This document shows positions 44,287 through 51,480 of a stretch of DNA of 64,000 nt, piece after piece; positions within the stretch are counted from its first letter, which is position 1, and the number at the start of each line of letters is the position of its first letter. The position numbers and the translations under genes were made by a program. Under the pieces are notes generated by a model. The model was not told the origin of the DNA and searched no databases. It was given only the letters and a program-made list of their open reading frames with translations. The DNA is from Prevotellamassilia timonensis. GTDB taxonomy: Bacteria > Bacteroidota > Bacteroidia > Bacteroidales > Bacteroidaceae. Location of the stretch: positions 629,109 through 693,108 of the forward strand of contig NZ_LT629844.1 in the NCBI RefSeq assembly GCF_900106785.1, in the 5' to 3' direction.

Positions 44287-44587
44287 GCTCACGGATCGCA
44301 CCGATTGCACGGATTCTTTCACTCATGCAACGTGCTTTAGCACCACGGAGATGACGGATTTGACGGATTTTGTGAGCATTGCATGCTCACTTCGCTATTG
44401 GCCCGTAACGTACCCGTGGCGAAATATGTTAGCACAGATTGTATAGTAAGGGGACCTGGTCGCAGCAACGAGCTAATGGCGAAGTGAGCATGCAATGCTC
44501 ACAAAATCCGTAAAATCCGTCATCTCCGTGGTGCTAAAGCACGTTGCGTGAGCGAAAGAATCCGTGCAATCGGTGCGATCCGTGAGC
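44287..44587. repeat. Long inverted repeat, arms of about 117 bp
   Basis: Left arm 44287-44403 and right arm 44472-44587 match at all but about five positions, with a 68-nt loop. The arms begin GCTCACGGATCGCACCGATT and contain the sub-palindrome TGAGCATTGCATGCTCA. The left edge follows TTGTCCGGTAAAAC, a sequence also found at the left end of the family A array at 40227. No coding frame inside is credible. Confidence 0.85.
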
Positions 44588-44675
44588 ATTATATTGCTTT
44601 TTGGTAAAACTTCAAAGCATAAACAGCTTGTCACCAAAATAGGCATCAAGAACGAGACCGTTTTGAGGGCATTTT

Positions 44676-44893
44676 ACGTTGCCTGAAACGCGCTGCAAAA
44701 AAACGCTACCTCTAATGGGGGCGACGCGTCTCGCGTCGGGATAGAGAAAGGACGGAAATACGAACTCGGCTAAATAAAAGTTGCATATTTTCCCGATGCG
44801 AGACGCGTCGCCCCCATTAGTGCTAGCGTTTAGAGGTAGCGCTTAGTGCAAGCGCTTGGTGCTTGAGTCCGTTCGCATGTTTACGTTTTACCT
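44676..44893. repeat. Family A palindromic repeat copy 8
   Basis: Left flank GTTGCCTGAAACGCGCTGCA, then CTCTAATGGGGGCGACGCG, spacer, CGCGTCGCCCCCATTAG, and the right end GTGCTTGAGTCCGTTCGCAT followed by GTTTACGTTTTACC. Confidence 0.8.
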
Positions 44894-44974
44894 ACCAGCA
44901 ATAGCATTCAAAGGAACACAAGTCCGCCACAAACGATGCTTGCAAATATGCACATCTGCGAGCAGAACGAGTGT

Positions 44975-45526
44975 CTAACGCATCTCGTACAGATATTTAT
45001 ACAGCGGTGCCAGCATCAGTGCCTGAAATATGCGCCCGTCATGCATCATCTCCACCACCTCATCGCGTGTGGCAGTAAACACAGCCAAGTCTTCGGTAGC
45101 ATCAAGGTGCTGCGTGCCAGTAGGCTCAACCCCCGTAGCCAAAAAACAATGCTGCATGTTCGACATCGAGCCAGGATTAGGTGCAGCCTCCATCAGCAAC
45201 TGCCATTCGCCGCCAGTATACCCCGTCTCTTCAAGCAATTCGCGTTTCGCCGCCTCAAGCGGTGTCTCGCCCTTTTCCATCACCCCGCAGGGCAACTCGT
45301 AGCTCATGCGTTGCATACCATGGCGGTACTGCTTCTCCATAATAAAGCGTCCAGCCTTGTCAATAGCTATCACATTCACCCAGTCGGGGTATTCAAGCAC
45401 ATAATATTCGGGAATCTCGCGGCCGTCGGGCAACTCCACCACATCGCGCCGGGCAGTGAGCCAGGGGCGCTTGACGAGATATTCCGAGCGCTTAATCTTC
45501 CAAGGTTTAATATCTTCAGGTTTCAT
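44975..45526 (-). CDS. Nudix hydrolase, ADP-ribose pyrophosphatase-like
   Basis: This 183-residue protein has a complete Nudix box (GVMEKGETPLEAAKRELLEE followed by TGY). It is preceded by YVLEYPDWVNVIAIDKAGRF and the QYRHGMQRMSYELP segment seen in ADP-sugar pyrophosphatases. It cleaves nucleoside diphosphates linked to another moiety. Its start overlaps the stop of the GH20 gene by 4 bp, so the two are translationally coupled. Confidence 0.92.
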   Translation of the reverse strand: MKPEDIKPWKIKRSEYLVKRPWLTARRDVVELPDGREIPEYYVLEYPDWVNVIAIDKAGRFIMEKQYRHGMQRMSYELPCGVMEKGETPLEAAKRELLEETGYTGGEWQLLMEAAPNPGSMSNMQHCFLATGVEPTGTQHLDATEDLAVFTATRDEVVEMMHDGRIFQALMLAPLYKYLYEMR

Positions 45527-47181
45527 TGCGCTTTATTCTTATCAAACACATGTTTGCCATAGTTCACACCAGCCGCCTTATAAAATGCCGGTTCGGCCTG
45601 CAAACGCTGTTCAAAGTTGGTGTAGCTGCGCTCCGATTGCGGTGTCCAGCCAGCTTCGGCCACGGCAGCCAAACGAGGGAACGTGAGATACTGCACCGTG
45701 CTGGCGTCCTCCACCCATTCTGTCCAGAAGTTAGCCTGCACACCCAAGTATTTTGACTGTAAAGCATCGGGCACATCCTTCATGGGCACATAGTTGTAAA
45801 CAGCCTCCACCGTTTCGGTGCCCCAACCCTGTGAGCGCGGTTCCCACACATCTTTGCTCTGTCGGCGGTTGATGTAGTAGGGTATTTGTGGCGACAGAAT
45901 AGTGTTCATGCCACGCTTAGCCGCATCTTGTGCCGCAGCGTCAGCACCAATCCATGCCATGATGGTAATGTCCTTGCCGAGCGGAGCCGTGTTGCCATGC
46001 AGCACCTCGTTCCAAAATATGAGTTTGCGCTGCTCGTGCTGCGGCTTCTGGGCCATGTGTTGCTGCAACTGGTGGTAGAAGTTAATTTGCAAGTCGCGAT
46101 AGTTGTCCGACCCCAATTCCTTCAGTTGCTTCTGACAGTCAGCGTTGTTCTGCCACTTGTAAACGGGGCATTCGTCACCCCCCAGGTGGATATAGCTAAA
46201 GGGGAAGATGCCTGTGAGTTCGTCAATCACATCGTTGGCAAACTGCACGGCGCGAGGGTTCGACACATTTATTACATCGGCCGACACGCCTTGGTACAGC
46301 CACACCTGGTGTGGGTTCTGCGGGTCGCAGGCTAAAAATTCGGGGTACGATGCCACCGCGGCCTGTGAGTGGCCGGGTATGTCCACTTCGGGCACAATCT
46401 CGATAAAACGGTCGCGTGCGTATTTCACAATTTCGCGTGCGTCAGCTTGGGTGTAATAGCCGCCATAGCGTTCGCCATCGGGCACCGTCTCGCCGTAGCC
46501 CAAGGTGCGGCTGTGACGCCATGCACCCACCTCGGTTAATTTGGGGTATTTCTTTATCTCGATACGCCACCCTTGGTCCTCTGTCAGGTGCCAGTGAAAG
46601 CGGTTCATCTTGTATGCCGCCATCATGTCAATGATTTTCATCACCTCGCGTTTGCCATAAAAGTGGCGACCCTCGTCGAGCATAAAACCACGCCAGCCAA
46701 AACGTGGCGCATCGGCAATGCTCACTGCGGGCAGTGTCCAGCTTGCAATGGTCGAGTCGGGCACACCTGCCATGGCGTTGCGCGAGGGCAGCAACTGTTG
46801 CAGTGTTTGCAAAGCATAAAAGAAACCTGCCGGTTTGGCAGCCTCTATCACAATCTGTTTCGGGGTCACATTTAGTGTGTAAGCCTCGTTGCCAAGGTGC
46901 TTGTTGCAGCGCAGTTGCATGGTGGCACTTTTGCCGCCATACTTAAAGTGTGTGCCTGTGGCAGGTGTGAATTTCTGCTCAAACTGTTGCAACACAAGTT
47001 TGATGCTGTCACCATCGTAAGCATCGGCCCACACCTTGAGGGTGGGGGAAAAGGTAAATGTGCCATCGCCCTGCACCACTTTGGCAGGTTGCGGAATGAG
47101 TGGCAGATTATTTTGCTGGGCAAAAATCGCAGGGGCCGCACACAGACAAAGGGCGGTTATAGTGGCTTTGATATTTTTCAT
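45523..47181 (-). CDS. Beta-N-acetylhexosaminidase (GH20), secreted
   Basis: This 552-residue protein (ATG at 47181) has a signal peptide (ATITALCLCAAPAIFAQ). An N-terminal GH20b-like domain precedes the catalytic TIM barrel (FGWRGFMLDEGRHFYGKREV, HWHLTEDQGWRIEIKKYP). The catalytic Asp-Glu pair is in HLGGDECPVYKW. It removes terminal GlcNAc or GalNAc from glycans, probably in the periplasm or at the surface. A family B repeat lies upstream. Confidence 0.95.
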   Translation of the reverse strand: MKNIKATITALCLCAAPAIFAQQNNLPLIPQPAKVVQGDGTFTFSPTLKVWADAYDGDSIKLVLQQFEQKFTPATGTHFKYGGKSATMQLRCNKHLGNEAYTLNVTPKQIVIEAAKPAGFFYALQTLQQLLPSRNAMAGVPDSTIASWTLPAVSIADAPRFGWRGFMLDEGRHFYGKREVMKIIDMMAAYKMNRFHWHLTEDQGWRIEIKKYPKLTEVGAWRHSRTLGYGETVPDGERYGGYYTQADAREIVKYARDRFIEIVPEVDIPGHSQAAVASYPEFLACDPQNPHQVWLYQGVSADVINVSNPRAVQFANDVIDELTGIFPFSYIHLGGDECPVYKWQNNADCQKQLKELGSDNYRDLQINFYHQLQQHMAQKPQHEQRKLIFWNEVLHGNTAPLGKDITIMAWIGADAAAQDAAKRGMNTILSPQIPYYINRRQSKDVWEPRSQGWGTETVEAVYNYVPMKDVPDALQSKYLGVQANFWTEWVEDASTVQYLTFPRLAAVAEAGWTPQSERSYTNFEQRLQAEPAFYKAAGVNYGKHVFDKNKAQ

Positions 47182-47198
47182 GTAAGAAATAAAAAGAT

Positions 47199-47362
47199 AC
47201 GCGTTGGCGGAATTAGTAAACAAGTTGACAAGTTAACGGGTTAACAGGTAAGTTTGCATAGCCTTTTCTGATTTTCCGCCATACAATAAGCAGATTATGG
47301 CATACTTACTTGTTAACCTGTCAGCTTGTTAACCCGTTAACCAAGAATTTTGCCAACGGGTA
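47199..47362. repeat. Family B repeat, best complete copy
   Basis: GTTGGCGGAATTAGTAAACA, AGTTGACAAGTTAACGGG and TTAACAGGTAAG form the left half. CATACTTACTTGTTAACCTG, GTTAACCCGTTAACC and TTTTGCCAACGG form the right half. The two halves are inverted around GATTTTCCGCC...AGCAGATTATGG. Confidence 0.75.
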
Positions 47363-47378
47363 AAGATTGTCTTAAAGC

Positions 47379-47819
47379 TTATTCAGCAGAGAGTTTGTTC
47401 CAAAAGTTGTCAAGGTCATTGCCAAGTCCTTTCATCAGGTCGCCGCTAATAAGTATGGTATCGTCGTCCACCAAATGCAGTTCGGCTATTGTTTCATGGT
47501 CCTCGCCAATGAGCACATAAGAGTAGGGCTTCAGTATGGCCACATTTTCAGTTACATCTTTGATGCGTTTGATACACTCTCTCAAAATGGGTTGTACGGC
47601 AGTGTAGAAATCTTCGTCGTGGTTGTCAATCCACTCTTCCACCACACAGCGAGTGAGTTCATTATCGTCGTCATCATAAATGCGCAGTTCGCCGCCCTCC
47701 TGTCTCACTTGCAGGTAAATGTCGGTCAGTGGCATACATTCGGCCTGTGGGTCAAACTTCGAGGCCGCTTTGCGCAGTGCGCGTTCTATTTGTTGATAGG
47801 TTTGTTCGCTTGCAGTCAT
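47379..47819 (-). CDS. Conserved hypothetical protein
   Basis: This 146-residue acidic cytoplasmic protein begins MTASEQTYQQIERALRKAAS, with segments LRIYDDDDNELTRCVVEEWI and YSVLI-like strands near ILKPYSYVLIGED. It has no signal, no membrane segment and no catalytic motif I recognise. It looks like a genuine Bacteroidales family member. It stands alone, with a family B repeat downstream. Confidence 0.65.
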   Translation of the reverse strand: MTASEQTYQQIERALRKAASKFDPQAECMPLTDIYLQVRQEGGELRIYDDDDNELTRCVVEEWIDNHDEDFYTAVQPILRECIKRIKDVTENVAILKPYSYVLIGEDHETIAELHLVDDDTILISGDLMKGLGNDLDNFWNKLSAE

Positions 47820-47929
47820 GGCATCTGTATCTTAGTGGTTTACTCAGCAAATGTACAACTTTTTATGCAATGGTCGTGCAAACTGGTCGTATAAACTTTG
47901 ATTGCGCTTTATTTGCTTGCTGACGCTCG

Positions 47930-48100
47930 CAGCGCTAATATGTCAATATGCTAATGTGTCAATGTGCTAATATGCTAATGGGCTGCCGCCGTAGCGTGGC
48001 TTGGCAGCCGCTAACGCGGGAAACAAAAGGACATAAGAACATAAGAACAAAAGATAAACGTTTGTGTTAGCCGCTTACCGCGGGAACATAAGAACACAAG
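47930..48100. repeat. Family G low-complexity palindromic DNA (ACATAAG / CCGCTAACGCGG)
   Basis: Repeats of ATGCTAATGTGTCA, then AGCCGCTAACGCGG and runs of GAACATAAG or GGACATAAG. It ends at the left edge of the first IS110 element. Similar blocks lie at 49681-49794, 51280-51480, 53030-53400 and 53810-53950. No gene. Confidence 0.6.
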
Positions 48101-49680
48101 TTTTCTCTAAAAAAGGATTATGAGTATCCTAAGTAACACACGAAATCCCAATATTCGTTTTCTATACAGCGCAAATATCCAGTCTCTCCAAAATTGAAGA
48201 GACGACACGTATGTAAAAAGGTATTTTTCTCTTCTAGCTCGAAGCTATACGTGGGCATCCACAAGTATCCAAGGCTTTGGCTAATTTACAAGGACGGAGT
48301 CGAACTACCAGAAACTTAATAGCCTTGCAATGGAAACTTATTGTTACAGCTTGCACTAAGCAAGCTGAGTACAATCTTTAGCAACAGACTTTTGGGGTTC
48401 AAAGTCCTTGTATGAAACATTGAATTTCAGAATGTGCCAAATGCACACAAGTATTTTTCTGGCCACAGCTACCACTACTTTCAACTTGAATTTCTTCCTC
48501 ACTTGTGTGTGAAATGCGTAAAACTTAGAGAAGTAACAATCTTTCGTTCTTGATGCAGCCCATGCGCATTGAACACTGGCAATTCTGATGAATCTGTTCC
48601 CGTGAGTAATCTTGTTCGATTTGATTTTCTTGTTACTTTCGTCATTTCTTGGGTTGAAACCGCACCAAGAGACGAGATGTTTGGCACTCGGGAACGCATT
48701 TACGTCTGGACCTATCTCGGCAAGGACTGTCAGGGCGGAACGCTCGCTTACACCTGGGATTGTCTGAAGGTTCTTCATCTGTTCCTCAAACTCCCTGTTG
48801 CAGATTTCCCGCATTTTTTCAATGCATTTGTTCTTGTTATCCTCCAATAAGGCTGATTCTGCAACATATTGTGCAAGCATGTCTATTTCAGCTTCGGAAA
48901 CGACACCTGTAAGTGCTGCCAGTATCGTATCCTCGCCATGCTTGTTTATAATGCGTTTGTGTACGAGCATAAGTAGTTCTTGCGGTGAAGTTACACCTTC
49001 AGATATACGCTTGACAACATTTTTGTAACTCTTGCAATCTGTATTGGACACATAGTTACTCAAACGAATATTACAGCGCTGCAATATCGCATCAATCTTG
49101 GAATACTTTCTTACTAATTCCGCATTCAACTCGAATATTCGTCTGTCGTACAAGCGGAGTTGTTGGATTAAAGGAGGTGGAATAAAGCTTCCACGAATTA
49201 GTTCCTTCATGACGCATTCCGCAATCCATTGAGCATCCTTGACATCACTTTTACGCCCAGGAAGTTGCTTAATAAAGTAAGGATTAACCAACTTGAGTTC
49301 AAATGAATCAACAAGTACGCGCCAGATGGGAATCCAATACACACTTGTGCTTTCCATTGCGACTTCGCTGACTTCGTTTTCTGCCATAAAATCGCGCATG
49401 GAATCGAGTTGTGGAGTCAAAACGCCGTATACGCGTTCTATTTTCTCCCCGTTTTCTCGCAAAATACAGAGATATACACTATCTTTGTGCACATCAAGCC
49501 CTGCTACAGTTTTCATAAGCTTTTAATTTAATTAGGCGTTAGAGCCTGTTTTCCCACAAATATACGGGATATTGGCAACATTTGCCAATATAGGAAACTG
49601 AAGCGGGCTTGATTTATGTTTTGCTGCGGTCCCTTTTTTATCTCGTGGGCATGTGATTGGAAATTCTCATCTTAATTTAC
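48101..49680 (-). mobile_element. IS110-family insertion sequence 1
   Basis: The edges were placed by comparing flanks with an uninterrupted inverted copy near 51340-51400. That copy reads, on its minus strand, GAACATAAGTCTACATAAG followed by ATACACAAAAGGCC. Here GAACACAAG (ending 48100) is separated from ATAAGATACACAAAAGGCC (from 49681) by the element. Noncoding ends of about 255 and 164 bp flank the transposase. The exact core is uncertain by a few bases. Confidence 0.6.
48356..49516 (-). CDS. IS110-family transposase (DEDD recombinase)
   Basis: This 386-residue protein begins MKTVAGLDVHKDSVYLCILR, the first Asp motif of the IS110 DEDD domain. It then has VAMESTSVYWIPIWRVL and GRKSDVKDAQWIAECVM. 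The C-terminal transposase_20-type domain shows LQTIPGVSERSALTVLAEIG and HLVSWCGFNPRNDESNKK with the catalytic Ser region. It appears full length. These enzymes use a bridge RNA to choose donor and target DNA. Confidence 0.92.
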   Translation of the reverse strand: MKTVAGLDVHKDSVYLCILRENGEKIERVYGVLTPQLDSMRDFMAENEVSEVAMESTSVYWIPIWRVLVDSFELKLVNPYFIKQLPGRKSDVKDAQWIAECVMKELIRGSFIPPPLIQQLRLYDRRIFELNAELVRKYSKIDAILQRCNIRLSNYVSNTDCKSYKNVVKRISEGVTSPQELLMLVHKRIINKHGEDTILAALTGVVSEAEIDMLAQYVAESALLEDNKNKCIEKMREICNREFEEQMKNLQTIPGVSERSALTVLAEIGPDVNAFPSAKHLVSWCGFNPRNDESNKKIKSNKITHGNRFIRIASVQCAWAASRTKDCYFSKFYAFHTQVRKKFKLKVVVAVARKILVCIWHILKFNVSYKDFEPQKSVAKDCTQLA

Positions 49681-49794
49681 ATAAGATACACAAAAGGCCG
49701 CTGCGCAGCTGACGGCCACGGACTAACGTCCGGGTGGCCTCAAGAGACATAAGGGCTGACGCCGTAGCGTAACAACTGGGTTACTATTTGCTTT
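49681..49794. repeat. Family G palindromic segment between the two IS110 elements
   Basis: GGCCGCTGCGCAGC, GGCCACGGACTAACGTCC and AAGGGCTGACGCCGTAGCG occur here. The same phrases recur inverted at 51285-51370. Confidence 0.6.
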
Positions 49795-49852
49795 CGGTAA
49801 AACGTAAATATGCGAACGGCTTCAAGCACAAAACTCAATCTCTAATGGGGGC
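49795..49852. repeat. Left half of a family A repeat interrupted by IS110 element 2
   Basis: CGGTAAAACGTAAATATGCG, AACGGCTTCAAGCACA and CTCTAATGGGGGC match the left end and core of family A. The expected next bases GACGCGTCTCGCGTCGG resume only at 51247, after the insertion sequence. Confidence 0.8.
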
Positions 49853-49916
49853 ATTCTATGTTATTGACCAAATTTTTGGCAAGTTTTTTTGTTAAAGGAT
49901 CTGTTGGATACCGATG

Positions 49917-50969
49917 TTAGCATACAACTATTGAGCTAGTAGTTGTGGTCGTATGAGGATCCTTTGATACGTCCATATCTGAATAGATTTTGGAGTCACG
50001 TACCATTGCAACAAGAATCTTGAGCATTTTGTTCTTGCAATTGTTAAGTACTATACCGATCGCTTTCCCTCGTGCCATAAGCCTATCATGATAAGCTTTT
50101 ATGCGTGAGTTATACCTAATTGCACAAAGCGTGGCTTCGGTCAAAAGCGCTTTCAGCCAAGAGTTGCATTTGGGGCTTACATGTGTACCTCTCCTGACGG
50201 AAGTACCAGATTCGTTCTTAAAGGGAACAACCCCCCAATATGTAGCAATCTTGCGGTGGTTAAAGTTGAACTTGGTGAAGTTGTCTGTATAGACTATGAG
50301 CGCGACTGCATTAATCAAACCGATACCTTTCATGGAAGTCAGGATATTGAAGTTTTTTGCGTATTCAGAGCAGCTCATGACAACATCGAGAATCATTCGC
50401 TCAAGTTCCTTGAGTTCTTTCCGTAAGGATTCTTCTAGGCGTTTGAAAAACTCGTTTATGCTACTTGCTATGTTGGAGTCCTGCAGCATTAAAGGATTCT
50501 CCTTTGTGTTAGTAATTTCCGCTTTTAAGAAGGATTTGAGTCTATCTCGCTTAGCAAGGAGTGTCTTAAGTACACGCGTTTCGTCCTTGGGACGTACGTA
50601 AGGTTTCATCTTATCATAGAAACGTGCAGCGTAAGAGGCAATACGCAGAGAGTCTGTCTTGTCGTCTTTCCCTCTTACATCACCCATGCCACGTACGATA
50701 TTCATGCTATGCTCAATCCATATGATAAAGCCACGATCTGTCAATTCATCACTGAAGAGTGTGCTATATGTACCAGTGTTTTCACCACAGAAGATGATTT
50801 CTCCGTCTTGTGCAACCTTTGACTTGGCCCAAGCAATCAGTCCATCAACTCCTTTCAGGTTGTTTCTAAACTTCTTGTACGCAATGAGAGTTTCTGGTTG
50901 TTCTTTCTGTACGATACTAGCATCTACTGTTTCTTTGGAAAAATCGATTCCAATAATGAACTTTTTCAT
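49917..50969 (-). CDS. IS110-family transposase
   Basis: This 350-residue protein (ATG at 50969) starts MKKFIIGIDFSKETVDASIV, the DEDD motif. The sequence IIFCGENTGTYSTLFSDELT carries the Glu, and GDVRGKDDKTDSLRIASYAA carries the paired Asp residues. The C-terminal half has ILTSMKGIGLINAVALIVYT and KIATYWGVVPFKNESGTSVR with HVSPKCNSWLKALL. It appears intact. The longer upstream frame overlaps the guide-RNA region and was not used. Confidence 0.92.
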   Translation of the reverse strand: MKKFIIGIDFSKETVDASIVQKEQPETLIAYKKFRNNLKGVDGLIAWAKSKVAQDGEIIFCGENTGTYSTLFSDELTDRGFIIWIEHSMNIVRGMGDVRGKDDKTDSLRIASYAARFYDKMKPYVRPKDETRVLKTLLAKRDRLKSFLKAEITNTKENPLMLQDSNIASSINEFFKRLEESLRKELKELERMILDVVMSCSEYAKNFNILTSMKGIGLINAVALIVYTDNFTKFNFNHRKIATYWGVVPFKNESGTSVRRGTHVSPKCNSWLKALLTEATLCAIRYNSRIKAYHDRLMARGKAIGIVLNNCKNKMLKILVAMVRDSKIYSDMDVSKDPHTTTTTSSIVVC

Positions 50970-50974
50970 ATCTT

Positions 50975-51146
50975 TGTATGGTTTTTTAAAGGTAGCGAAA
51001 GCTGTGATGACTGCCACTCTAACTATTTTTATGAGCATTCTATTTAGTCTTTGCAGCTTGGTTGGGAGGGGTCTTAATGCCCCCAATAGTCTCTACGGAC
51101 TGGCGACGGTGTATTTTTCCTCCCAACCAGCTATTCCTTTACTTTA
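50975..51146 (-). ncRNA. Bridge RNA of IS110 element 2
   Basis: A consensus promoter (51153-51183) drives RNA towards the transposase. A 10-bp stem, GGTTGGGAGG with CCTCCCAACC (51119-51132 with 51055-51069), closes a loop with CGTCGCC (51102-51108) and CTATTGGGGGC (51079-51089). These match the left and right target sides (7 of 7, and 10 of 11). Nearer the gene, ATAGAATGC (51035-51043) equals the element's end 49851-49859, and TTAGAG (51017-51022) pairs with the other end. That is the target-loop then donor-loop order known from IS621. The 3' end is approximate. Confidence 0.75.
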
Positions 51147-51152
51147 CTACGA

Positions 51153-51183
51153 CAAAAGTAATAGAAAAAGCTTCTAACTACAA
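51153..51183 (-). promoter_or_regulatory. Promoter of the bridge RNA
   Basis: On the minus strand TTG-N20-TACTTTTG, placing the RNA start near 51146, just before the target-binding stem-loop. Confidence 0.65.
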
Positions 51184-51246
51184 AGTCTTATTTAACAATG
51201 TTTACAGGTTAGCGGCTGCGCCGCTTAACTGCTGCAAACTTAGAGC

Positions 51247-51480
51247 GACGCGTCTCGCGTCGGAAATGATTTGCAACGCTACGCGGCGTCAGCCCTTATG
51301 TCTCTTGAGGCCACCCGGACGTTAGTCCGTGGCCGTCCGCCGTGCAGCGGCCTTTTGTGTATCTTATGTAGACTTATGTTCTTATGTTCCCGCGGTAAGC
51401 GGCCAATACACGCAAAGCCTTCTGTTCTTATGCTCTTATGTCCTTCTGTTTTCCGCGTTAGCGGCTAATTAGCTCCCGCG
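51247..51480. repeat. Right remnant of the family A core plus family G repeats
   Basis: GACGCGTCTCGCGTCGG continues the interrupted family A core, but the rest of that repeat is gone. Then come inverted copies of the family G phrases GCGTCAGCCCTTATG, GGACGTTAGTCCGTGGCC and CTTATGTTCCCGCGGTAAGC. No gene. Confidence 0.65.

Larger units (their letters stand above)
49851..51246 (-). mobile_element. IS110-family insertion sequence 2, inserted in a family A repeat
   Basis: The repeat core CTAATGGGGGCGACGCG is split so that CTAATGGGGGC ends at 49852 and GCGACGCG begins at 51245. The shared GC dinucleotide (49851-49852 and 51245-51246) is the core. The element is about 1394 bp with one core copy, has no terminal inverted repeats, and has a 276-bp noncoding end upstream of the transposase. 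This is the organisation expected of IS110 elements that carry a bridge RNA. Confidence 0.85.

Noticed and set aside
44177-44446. Open frame within the long inverted repeat
   Set aside because: It spans repeat arms and a repeat boundary; the peptide has no protein-like features.
48101-48355. Decoded bridge RNA for the first IS110 element
   Set aside because: Short matches to both ends exist, but their orientation does not satisfy the donor and target pairing rules that the second element meets.
50970-51084. N-terminal extension of the second IS110 transposase to 51086
   Set aside because: The extension overlaps the guide-RNA loops and lacks the DEDD-domain opening; the ATG at 50969 gives the family N-terminus.
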